Notes under the pieces: model-generated
What the model was told of the DNA's origin: nothing
What the model saw: only the letters and a program-made list of their open reading frames with translations
Database searches by the model: none
Origin: Anodontia alba
Lineage: Eukaryota; Mollusca; Bivalvia; Lucinida; Lucinidae
DNA: 64,000 nt
NCBI GenBank assembly: GCA_964016985.1
Contig: OZ024826.1
Span: 69,098,768-69,162,767, forward strand
Reading direction: 5' to 3'
Position numbers and translations under genes: made by a program
Part shown: positions 36,033 to 45,915 of the stretch, one piece after another
How the letters are laid out: each line of letters opens with the position of its first letter
Numbering within the stretch: position 1 is the first letter of the stretch

Positions 36033-36981
36033 AAATGTACGTCAAGCGAAGACTGCGTATGGGTTGAATGAGAAAGTCATAGCGAGTTTTCTCTAAATCA
36101 AGGAAAGGATACTCGTATAATTTATCTCCTGCAAACAGAATTTTCTTCATGTTGTATGGTGGCATATTTCTGCCATGAGATAGCTAAGTAGCTATCACGA
36201 TACTTTCAATAATTATCTTGATATTTCGAAGTTTCCTGAAAAGATTATCTTAATAGTTTAAAGTTTCCTGGAAATATTATCGCGAAAGTTTACAGTATTA
36301 TTGCGATATTTTTTGCGTTAGTGCCCAGAGCTGCCATTTATTTTCTGTTATCTATAGATAGAACCGAAATCGGAATACCTTTGTTCATACTGTTGAAATT
36401 CACCGAGGGTATTTACCAGCGATTTTTCAGGTAAGAGTTTATACTAGGTAATTGCCAATCGGTGCGTAGAAATCCCAGAATGTCATATCCGCTTGTGTTC
36501 TATTTATAGCTACCTCGCTACCATGAAAAAATTATCGCGATAATTTTACCTAGATACTAATGTCAGTTCCGAGCAGTATCACGAAATTTTGCGTTAAAAT
36601 ATTTTCTGGAAATTAAAAAATATACCTAGATAATTCAAGTTATTGCGATAATGTTTTCAGGAAAACTTTTTATTTTCTGAAAAATTAAGAATATTATCGC
36701 GATAGCTATCTAGCTACCTCGTGGCAGAAATATGCCACCATAATGTTGTTCACATTCCACATGTTGGTACAGATCTTTTTCTGTACAGCTTTCACCAAAA
36801 ATACTAAACAACATGGTAGGCATTGACGCCCTCTTGAATCATGACTAAATATCTCATCTCCTTGATGGATACTTTCTTGCAATAATACAGATGCATTTTC
36901 TTGTAGATTTATATGATTTGATGGACCTGGATGTTGCTCTATATCCATATTTTCACACTTGCTTACAACCAGTGGCTTCAT
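36033..36981 (-). pseudogene. Cysteine-protease-like fragment with a 2A-like motif
   Basis: From 36981 leftwards (minus strand) the peptide has DIEQHPGP near residue 13, close to the D-x-E-x-N-P-G-P ribosome-skipping consensus but with His for Asn, then a SRGRQC block. After the nested MITE at 36157-36740, and one frame change, it continues at about 36149-36033 with ILFAGDKLYEY before a stop. The order GxQC.. W.. IL..GD.LY resembles OTU/tegument-like cysteine peptidase domains found in some transposon-encoded proteins (for example with PIF1-type helicases). I infer a captured or residual piece of such a protein. It is broken, lacks any helicase part, and cannot be functional here. Confidence 0.5.
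36157..36740. repeat. MITE with TA duplication, nested in the fragment
   Basis: Terminal inverted repeats start TGGTGGCATATTTCTGCCA on both strands and extend through GAGATAGCTA/GAGGTAGCTA-like text, with TA at 36155-36156 and 36741-36742. The interior is full of TATCGCGATA-like words. 584 bp, non-coding. Confidence 0.8.
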
Positions 36982-37870
36982 CCAATATTAAATTTACATT
37001 CAGAGACAAGGCTTTGTGAGAAAATTTACTATTCCTTGAAAAATAACCAACATGAACACTCTGTACTACATGCTTTCACTGTCAATTTCTAAAAATCAGT
37101 CAGATGGAAATGCATTCTATTTTTTTTAATGTATAAATAAGAATGGATCTTTACTGAGGCATCTGTGTAAAACAGATATACATATATAATGTAACCATGT
37201 ACTGAAAAACTAAATACAATTATTTTTCTTCTGTTTTGTTTCTTTCTTCACAAAAAATCAATTTTATTATCTGCATATATAGGCCAATGCAGTGATTGGA
37301 GTAATGAACCTCTTTATTTTCCAATGAAGTTTATCACCTGATTATTCCAAATGAGTGTATCTCCAGCAGCAATTTCCAATTTCTAGAATTATTTAAGTTC
37401 AACTCTAGATATGCTCCAGTTCATACAGATTCAACACCTGATGTAGCTCCACGATTATTCTAGTACAATTTTATAAATTTATTCTATCAACTTATTATTA
37501 AGACAAGAGCAGACTAAATAAATTTAAAATGGCTATGTTCAGTCCAGATTAGCGTTAATAACTGATTGTCATTTGCTAGTGCTTCACCTAAGCATCAACA
37601 GATTAGCCCGACCAGCTATGCCTACCATTTTCAAGAGATTTTCAGATGTCCAAAAAAGAAGGGTCATAAACCTATAAATGGGCCAGCAGTCGTAAAACAT
37701 CTCAGTGTCACTGAGGTGTGAATAAAGTTATTTCATGTAGAAGGAATGAATTAAGTGCCTGATTTCTTGCTATATTTAATATCGAATAAGTAGATTCTGA
37801 TTATGTAAATACTGATACCTTTCTATTCGTTCAGCTCCCGTTGCTAAGCACAATATCAAAGATGGCGAGC

Positions 37871-38498
37871 GGTCCTACTAATCACCCCATGGCACCCCAC
37901 GGTACCCCATGACAGCCCATGGCATCAAACTATATGGATATTTATCATAAAATATGTTATAGATGGACAAGTATACTTTTGCAAAACTCGTCTTCATCTT
38001 AATAAACAGAGATTTATATTGATGATGATGACTTGTGTTTGATTTATAATATTATGTCTAAAACTCTCGTAATTTTTTCGCCCTATGGCATCAAAATATA
38101 TGTATATTTACCATAAAACATGTGTTTTAGACGACAAGTAAAAGTTTTGTAATACTTGTCTCTATCTAAATAAACAGAGTATTTATACTGACGACTTGTG
38201 TTTGAACTTGAATATAGAATGTAATTTTAAGTTAAAACTTATTTTGATAGACTATCAACTTACACCATTGGTCTCTTTGCTATATTTTAGCGTCAGTTTG
38301 AATCTTGGTGTTTAGGCGCCCCGAGGTAATCGCTTGAAGTAAGTTTAATGTCTTAAACTATCACAAAAACAAATTTGGATACATAAAACTAATACCCTGG
38401 TGTAATTTCAGTATTCAGTTAATAAATACAATGAAATAATTTAGTGCCGTGGGGTGCCTTGGGCTGTCGTGGGGTGCCATGGGGTGATTAGTAGGACC
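37871..38498. repeat. Inverted-repeat element with two internal direct units
   Basis: Arms of about 50 bp, starting GGTCCTACTAATCACCCCAT on the left and matched in reverse by the right arm ending ATTAGTAGGACC. Inside, a unit starting ATGGCATCAAA (37919 and 38085), including AATAAACAGAG.ATTTATA and ACTTGTGTTTGA, is present twice about 165 bases apart. No target duplication seen. Confidence 0.75.
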
Positions 38499-39494
38499 CT
38501 GTGCCGAATTAACGCCTTGACAAAAGTAGCGCGTGTATTACTACACCGAATTTTGAAGTCTATGTTTCAAATTGCATTATCTAAATCAATTTCAGTTACA
38601 GTTATGTTAGCGAAATAAAAAGCCATACAAAATTCCGCTGCTTCACATTCAGTTCACCGTAATAGTGCCACATTGCGTCTGATTAAGAAGTAGTGCGCGT
38701 ATAAATATACCCATAAATAGCTGTGATGAGAATCCGCTCGTAAAACCCCATGCGATTGCAAAGAGCCTGCTAGCTGTCGCTAGCAGACTCAAAAATGACC
38801 TTACCACCTGAAATTTTGGCATTTAAGTTACTAAGAAAAGCAAACATCACCAAAGAGGAAAAACTGCTTGTGTTGACTGGTGTGAACTATGAAAATAAAA
38901 CTACTTTGTATGAGGAGGCGAAGAAATCTTTGAAGGTTTAAGGGAGTGACGGCGAATCTAGCACCAGTGGATCGAGTATAAAGATAGAATCAGCTTTCCT
39001 GGCAGCAAATGAGGAGGCGTTGCTTGCTGCAGGATACACTAAAACTAGAGTCGGGGGTCACAGCTATGGCAGGGAGAAGGGAGCGACATGGAAGTGTGGA
39101 AGGTCAGGACAGGGGCAGCAGTAAGAGGAGAATTTCAGCGGCCAGATTCTAGAAGACCAACAGGAAGAGGCAGCGGTTATCAGCGAACAAAATCTGGGTC
39201 AAGGGTTACTCAACCAAGTAACAGGGAGTGAAAGAACATAAATTCTTTAGGGCCAGATGGTCGTCCATTAACATGTAAATCATGTGGATCGTACCGCCAC
39301 TTACTACCTGCATGCCCAGACAGCTGGGAAAACATGGCAAAAGTCAACATTGCAGGGGACGAACATGCTGTGCTGTTCACAGGATACAATACTGAAGAAA
39401 TATGTCGTTTGGGCATCTATGCACGCAACTGTGCAGTTCTAGACAGTGCGTGCAGCAGTACAGTTTGTGGTGACAATTGGGTTAACAGCTAATT

Positions 39495-41066
39495 TTCCCG
39501 TACCTTCAATGTCCGCAACAGGTCTGGCATATGCTGCGGACATATGCGGACTTCCGCGTACATTTGCGTAAATCATTGCGGAAGTTGGCGTATGTCCGCA
39601 GATGTCTGCTACAAATCCGCAGATGTCCGTGCCTTTGTCAAAGCCTGCGGACTTTTGTGGACATTTTTCCATATCAGCTGGGGCTATCTTTTTGCGGACG
39701 TCCGCAGCTCTACGCAAGTAAGCCTGCGGACGTCCGCGAAAGCTTGCGTAAAATTCTGACTTTGTTTTTTTTCGCTGCAGACTTTTGCGGACATTTTGGA
39801 CTTAGAAAAGATTAGGCATTGAAGTAAACTGCATATGTCCGCACAGATTCTTGCGGACATCTGCGGACTTCTGAAATATTGTCATACACATTTTGAACAA
39901 TAAATGGGTAAGTATAAGTATGTCAGGCAATGTACACACAATATCCTTACACACACACAAAATAGTACCATTTTAAAATGTAAACAATTAACCAACAGTA
40001 ATGATATTCAGGCCTGCACTTTTATTTGGTTCAAATTAATTTACCAGAAAAGTGTTATGATACTCAAATGTAAAATTGTTTTGACTCTGTTACATAAATT
40101 GCACTAAATGTATCAATACTCTATAAAATTTGAAATTAGGATTCCAAACACTGTGGCAGTCAGGATATATTTTGAAAGCAAAGTAAGTTGGTTTTGTTTT
40201 TTTTCTTATTTGTAAAAATAAACTCACTACTTGTAAAAGACATTGATTGATAACATGGTACATTATTAAAGAAGACTAATGGTAGAATATCCTGCTTTAT
40301 TATTCTTACAGTTTCAATGAATTCATTCAGCTATTTTGACTTAAATGCAAGTTGCTATAATACACACACTGGTTATAATACACCAAATCTTTCTTATTCA
40401 ACCAAACTTTAACTGCACCAAATCTTAATTGTACTGCATCAATATTCAAATTTTGGGACCCTTCCCAGTAACTTGAACCACATACAAAATGATCAGTTGT
40501 ATTTGCTTGGAAATTCTGTTAAGTTTTATTAACAACTAATTATTACATGAAGTCAGAGATGTCTTCAGCAGAAAATCTTAATTGCACGTTCTAATTTTGT
40601 GAACAGCTATAGTTTTTGCATAATGAATAATTATGTAGAGCAAACATTAAAAACTGCATATGGTCATGTAATACCACATATGATCAACAGGTTATTACAC
40701 AGTAGGGGCAGCAACTCTGCCAGATCCTTTGGCCCTGCGGATGTCCGCACCCGTCCATGCGGACTTCCGCAGACATCTGCACCCATCCATGCGGACGTCC
40801 GCAGACGTCTGCACCCATCCATGCGGACGTCCGCATAGATGTCCGCAAAGATGTCCGCATTGATGTCTGCAGACGTCCGCAGACCTCTCTGCGGACAACT
40901 GCGGACCTCCATATGGAAATATTGCGGATGTCCGCACAGAAAAAAATTCCAGCTTGCGTAGACTTGCGGACAAAGTGTCCCAATACTCCGCAAACCTCCT
41001 CAGGTAAATGTCCGCAATTTTCCATGCGGAATATAACCTTCTATGCGGACATTTCAGGTACGGGAA
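39495..41066. mobile_element. Fold-back element rich in GCGGACGTCCGC words
   Basis: Ends share TTCCCGTACCT in inverted orientation, followed by AATGTCCGCA. Both subterminal zones (39515-39870 and 40735-41050) are packed with TGCGGACATCTGCGGAC-type words, many containing the palindrome GCGGACGTCCGC. The middle (39870-40735) is ordinary AT-rich DNA. It interrupts the protease region of Copia. No transposase. The target duplication is not clear. Apparent frames in the GC-rich zones follow the repeat and are not genes. Confidence 0.75.
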
Positions 41067-44000
41067 CTATTATTGAATCTTTAGACAAGGATGATAAAGC
41101 GAAGGTGAAACAGTCTGCTGTCAAAAGGTTTTCAAGTTTGGAGGTGGAACATGTCTGAAATCCAAGGGAGAGTATAGCTTGCCAGCAGTGATTGCTGGGA
41201 AAGAGGTAACTATTAAGACAGATGTAGTAGAATCTGACATTCCTTTGTTACTTTCACGAACAGCAATGAAGAAAGCTGCGATCAAACTAGATTTAGAAAC
41301 TGATACAGCTGTGATAATGGAAAAGAGGTAGCTTTAAATCTGACATCATCCGGTCACTATTGTATCCCAATAGACAAATCAGAGGAAGTTCCTGAGGAGA
41401 GTGCCGTCAATCTTGACGTTTTGAACAGAAAGGATAGATACAAGACACTGCTGAAGCTACATAGACAATTTGCCCATCCCCCCATGAAAAGACTGATTGC
41501 TGTCCTAAAGGACGCAGGGGTTTGGAAGGATGAATATGAAGAAACTCTAGCAGAGATAGGTGAAAAATGTGAACTTTGCAAAGTGTATGCCAAAACCCCA
41601 TCAAGGCCAGTAGTAGGTATGCCAATGGCTACAAAATTCAATGAAAAGGTGGCAATGGATCTCAAACAATGGAATGGTCGATGGATTCTACATATCATTG
41701 ACATGTGGTCGAGACACACTTTGTCTGTTTTCATTGACAGAAAGAAGCCATGTAACATAATAGATGCATTGATGACTGAGTGAATCGCCAAATTTGGAGT
41801 CATGAAAGCTTTGATGACGGATAACGGGGGAGAGTTCAATGCAGATGAGGTAAGAGAAATCACTTCAATTCTTAATGTCCAGCTATGCACAACTTCAGGA
41901 GAAAGTCCATTTCAAAATGGTTTATGCGAGAGGGTCCACGCCATTACAGACATGATGTTAGCCAAACTTGAGGCTGATTACAGAAAGAAAAACTCTCAAA
42001 CATTACTTACATGGGCAAACATGGCAAGTAACTCACTTCAAATGTGGAATGGGTACAGCAGCCATCAACTAGTGTTTGGACAAAACCCTAACCTACCAAA
42101 CATTATGAGTGATACCTTACCTGCATTACAGGGATCAACAAGTAGTAAGGTTTTTGCACAGCATTTGAATGATCTGCATGCTGCCTGCAGAGCATTTATC
42201 CAAACAGAAGCTGATGAAAGAGTAAGGCGGGCCCTCAGGAATAAAGTGAGAGCATAAGAACAAGTATTTGAACATGGTGATAGGGTTTTCTATAAGAGAG
42301 AAGGGAAAGAACGCTGGCTTGGTCCTGGAAAAGTGGTGTTCCAAGATGGAAAAGTCGTGTTTGTTAGACATGGGGGAGTATTTGTGCGAGTTTCTCCTAA
42401 CAGACTTCAGAAGGTCAACAGTAGTTTGGCAGATGAAGAAGAGAAGGAAGGTGAGAACAGTATAAAGGATAAAACTGATGAAAATAAGGGTCATGAAGAA
42501 AGCACAGAACCCCACATAATATCAGAGGATATACCAGCTCCTGAGCCAGAGAGAATAGATAGACAAAATATTGAACAGAACAGAAATACACCAGAGCCTG
42601 AAAAGATGGACAGACAGAATATCCAACAGAACAGAACAACTCTGAAACCAAATGACAGCATCCAGTATAAGACGCAAAATACCGATGAATGGATTAAAGC
42701 GACAGTACTAGGAAGGGCTGGAAAAGCCACATGCAAGAATAAACACTGGTTCAATATACAAGAAAAAGCCAGCAAAGAAAAGAATAGTGTAAATCTTGAA
42801 CAAATACAGTGGGAGCTGATAAATGATGACGAGACAGTAAACCTAGTAACGAGACAAAACAATGATGACACAACAGCCGCAAAATTAGTGGAGCTACAAA
42901 AACTAAGTCAGTTCCATACCTATGATGAGGTGAAAGACTGTGGTCAACAAACATTGTCGACCAGGTGGGTTATTACAAATAAAAAAGGTCAAACAAAGGC
43001 AAGGCTTGTGGTACGTGGTTTTGAAGAGGAATTTACTATGCCTAGGGATAGCCCGACAGCAGGAAAAGGGACAATGAGAATAGTTTTGGCTATTGCATCA
43101 ATCCAGAACTGGACCGCTAAAACAACAGACATTAAGTCTGCTTTTTTGCAGAGCAGAGAATTAAGGAGAGATGTATACATCAAACCACCAAAAGAGAGTG
43201 ACACAGCAAAAGGGATAGTTTGGAAGATGAAACATGGACTATATGGGCTGAAAGATGGTGCTAGGCAGTTCTACATGAGTGTGAAAGATGAATTATTGAG
43301 GCTGGGATGTAAAATGAGTGAACTTTTTTTCTATTTGCACAAAGGAGGTAAACTGAGTGGCATCATATGCTGCCATGTAGATGATTTTCTCCATGCCGGT
43401 GATGAATATCTTAAACAAATAATGGTCAATTTGCGAAAAAGGTTTGTGGCAGGAAAAGTTGAAGAAGGGAACTTTAATTACATAGGGTTTAAAGTTGCTC
43501 AGAACAGAGATGTCATAGTATTAGATCATTCCAACTATGTCACTAACATACAGAATATAACTATTGACCCAAACAGAGCACAGGACAAGCAAAGCTCATT
43601 AACTTCAGAGGAACAGACCAAATATCGACAGCTTGTTGGTCAAATCAATTGGGCTGTACAAGGAACAAGACCTGACATGGCTTTTGAACTCATAGATCTC
43701 AGCACAAAACTCAAGGAGGGAACAATAGGTGACCTTTCTCGGGCTGTAAAAGTAGTCAATCGGCTGAAAGACATTAGGTCTGTGATTTCATTCCCAAATT
43801 TAAGCAACAAAGTTAACGACTGGAAGATTGTGGTCTTCACAGATGCAGCCTTATGTAATATCAACAACGGAACGGCAAGTACAGCAGGATATATTGTCTG
43901 GTTGATGGACTGCCACGGAAAATGTTCCCTACTGTCTTGGCATGCTGGTAAAATTAAGCGGGTAGTACGATCCACAATTGCTGCTGAGGCCCTTAGCTTA

Positions 44001-44319
44001 CAGGAAGGACTAGAAAGTGCTTTCTACTACAGGAAGATGCTGGAGGACATTTTAGGTGTGTCAACTAAAACTATTCCAATAATTGCCTATGTTGACAATA
44101 AGAGTGTTATAGAAGCCATATACTCAACTAGTTGACGACAAGCGGCTCAGCGTAGACATCACTGCAATTAGCCAATCCCTGGCAAGAGACGAAGTCAGTG
44201 AAATCAAATGGTGCCCAGGTAAAGCTCATCTGGCAGACTGCATGACAAAGCATGGAGCTTCTGGGTACAGTCTACTAAATGTTCTTGCAAAGGGAAGGAT
44301 GCCAGAAGACTTTTTATAA
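41067..44319 (+). pseudogene. pol: Copia pol: protease end, integrase, RT, RNase H
   Basis: After the protease tail (GGGTC..LPAVIAGKEV, about 41140-41330) come the integrase His/Cys zinc domain (LHRQFAHPPMKRL..CELC, about 41457-41580) and catalytic D (AMDLKQW), D (LMTDNGGEF, about 41815) and E (FQNGLCERVH, about 41915), with 35 residues between the last two. RT has TKARLVVRGFEE, an AFLQSRE region and the HVDDFLHAG active site (about 43375). RNase H has VVFTDAAL, TIAAEALSLQE and DNKSV. TGA at 41781 and TAA at 42255 interrupt an otherwise single frame. A frameshift near 41125 and another near 44130 precede the last 60 residues, which end at TAA 44317. Together these enzymes would copy and integrate the element. 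Confidence 0.93.
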
Positions 44320-44430
44320 TTATTACGCATTTAACTACACTATCAGGGTCGCTTTGAAATCTACCACTTTTACAAATTTGTTTCATATTCTTTTCTCTTC
44401 TTTATTTTATTAAAATAATCAATTATTAAC

Positions 44431-44438
44431 TATGATCT

Positions 44439-44470
<32 letters not shown>
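44431..44470. repeat. Poly-A / polypurine run before the 3' LTR
   Basis: About 30 adenines and then GGAAAAG, 16 bases before the 3' LTR. The purine part may be the polypurine tract that primes plus-strand synthesis; the long A run is probably slippage. Confidence 0.6.
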
Positions 44471-44471
<1 letters not shown>

Positions 44472-44485
44472 AAAAGTATAATTAA

Positions 44486-44700
44486 TGTTAATTTCATGTA
44501 TATTGCTATTCTTCCTAAGTTAGGTAACTCTTCTGTTTAATTAATTTACTCTTCATTAGGAAACAACATTAAGTGACGTCATGTGATGTCATGACGTCAC
44601 AAATGGAACCATGGCAACATAACGTTAAGTAATTACCTTTGGCAACCATTGTGTACAGTAAATAAAGTGTGTTACTTTTAATTAGAGTTAGCATTTATCA
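44486..44700 (+). repeat. Copia 3' LTR
   Basis: Same length as the 5' LTR, with six differences by hand. Here the tandem boxes are better preserved: TGACGTCA, TGATGTCA and TGACGTCA, two perfect CRE (CREB/ATF) consensus sites. Confidence 0.95.
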
Positions 44701-45024
44701 GATGACACTATGAAAATACATCTTATCTTATCGCAAATACTATCTCCAATTATTGTCAAATAATTCTATAATGGTTCGTTAACGTAAATTCGTAATGATA
44801 ACATCCATTTGCAATATGAGGAAATGTACAAATTAAGGTACATTCCGAATTTGCTGGAACAAAACTAGGAAGATCCGACAGTAAAACGTAAATACAGAAC
44901 TTCCTTAAATGGAAAACTTAATTGTATAAGAGATCCATTGTAATTTAGAGACAGTCCAGTCTTATAACACTACTGATTACTTCTGATTTAGTTGTCTTGA
45001 TATTTTAAATGCAATGTTATCTTT

Positions 45025-45264
45025 TTTTTTTTTTTTTTTTTTGATTTGGGTTTTACGGCCCTTTCAAGAATATTTCACTTATATCGAGCCGATCGTTCAT
45101 CGAAGGTGGGCGAAAACCGGAGTACCCGGAGAAAAACCACCTGACCATCCGTAAGCAGAACTTGGCTTTCCCACATATGACCCGAGCTAGGCTCGAACCA
45201 CAGCGGTGAGAAACCTAATGGATTAAGAGTCAACTCTCTTATCCACTAGGCTACGGGGGCCCGC
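45025..45264 (-). mobile_element. tRNA-derived SINE, family 2 (copy 2)
   Basis: Same family and orientation as 28146-28347, with a longer body and a T run of about 18 at the left edge (its poly-A tail). Perfect 14-bp target duplications GCAATGTTATCTTT lie at 45011-45024 and 45265-45278. Confidence 0.93.
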
Positions 45265-45850
45265 GCAATGTTATCTTTAAGGGACAATATATCCAGGAGA
45301 GATCGTGACTTTCTGGCTTGTACCCTTTCCGTAACTCGTTAATGGAGACATTCTGTTTCCTAATAACGAGAGGAAAACTGGTTCTTATCATTGGAACATA
45401 CGAAAGATGAGGAATATAATTATTTAGTCCTGAAGTATTATCGAATAATTTACAGGACTTTATTTTCTTCACTGCTTCGTAAGTATACAAATCTTCTATT
45501 GTAATATCTGTTGACGTGCGAAGACAGACAATGGAAGAATTGGTTTATGACTTATATTAATTTTGTCAATGATGTTTAGAGGAGGTAAAACTACTCATTA
45601 CATAAGTTTTTCTCTTAGAAATTTCCTTTTGTATCAGACTTAAGGAAATTAATATTGGACGTAGACAATACGTCTGTCTAGGTCTGTAATTAGCAGCTGA
45701 AAAGGTTTCTAAACGATCCCGTAGCCTAATATGATTTGTTAGTCTCTGAAGAAGTCACAACCTAAATTTCGTAATTAGATTTTGTAACTTCTTGAACTAA
45801 GCTAATTTTGTTAAGGGAATAATAATAATGTTATCAAATTTATTAATGCC

Positions 45851-45854
<4 letters not shown>

Positions 45855-45910
<56 letters not shown>
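45855..45910. repeat. (TA)n microsatellite
   Basis: An uninterrupted TA run of about 28 repeats, followed by a short TGTG stretch. Confidence 0.98.

Positions 45911-45915
<5 letters not shown>

Larger units (their letters stand above)
35826..38791. mobile_element. 3-kb insertion in gag with asymmetric inverted ends
   Basis: Left end: CAAAGG, a small hairpin (AGGACTGATAGTCCT), then GAGTCTGCTAGC at 35846-35857. Right end: a hairpin, GAGCCTGCTAGC/GCTAGCAGACTC (38764-38791), directly at the boundary. The 12-mer is therefore about 20 bases inside the left end but terminal at the right. Removal restores an uninterrupted gag frame. AAAAT at both edges (35821-35825, 38792-38796) may be a 5-bp duplication or microhomology. 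It carries a broken minus-strand coding fragment and two nested inverted-repeat elements. A Helitron2/Helentron-like origin fits the ends but is unproven. Confidence 0.7.
35452..39480 (+). pseudogene. gag: Copia gag and protease start, split by an insertion
   Basis: The ATG at 35452 opens a gag frame (TTRINPPTFNKAKTYERFRQ) running to about 35820, where an insertion (35826-38791) splits it. The frame resumes at 38795 with PPEILAFKLLRKANI. A TAA lies at 38939 and further frame damage follows. A CCHC zinc knuckle (C-x2-C-x4-H-x4-C) sits at 39274-39315, and the protease active-site region VLDSACSSTVCG at about 39439 shows DSA in place of the usual DSG/DTG. Gag would form the particle and bind RNA. 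With both domains interrupted, the product cannot be made from this copy. Confidence 0.88.
35129..44700 (+). mobile_element. Ty1/Copia LTR retrotransposon with two large insertions
   Basis: Two 215-bp LTRs (TGTTAATT..TTATCA) enclose gag, protease, integrase, RT and RNase H in Copia order. A perfect 5-bp target duplication GATGA lies at 35124-35128 and 44701-44705. The primer-binding site at 35346 matches the 3' end of initiator Met-tRNA. The total of 9572 bp is long only because 35826-38791 and 39495-41066 are later insertions; without them it is about 5 kb. Several stops and frameshifts make it non-autonomous now. LTR identity by hand count is 209/215. Confidence 0.95.

Noticed and set aside
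35826..38791. Canonical Helitron (TC start, CTRR end)
   Set aside because: The right end is a hairpin followed by A-rich sequence, not CTRR, and there is no RepHel gene. Only the Helitron2/Helentron-like asymmetry is supported.
39520..41050. Long frames on both strands rich in Cys/Gly/Arg/Pro (about 39439-39815 and 40664-41158)
   Set aside because: Products of the GCGGAC/GTCCGC word array in all frames; they disappear outside the repeat zones.
42135..43975. Minus-strand frames of 67-126 codons opposite the Copia pol gene
   Set aside because: Shadows of the well-supported plus-strand integrase/RT/RNase H frame; no domain similarity.
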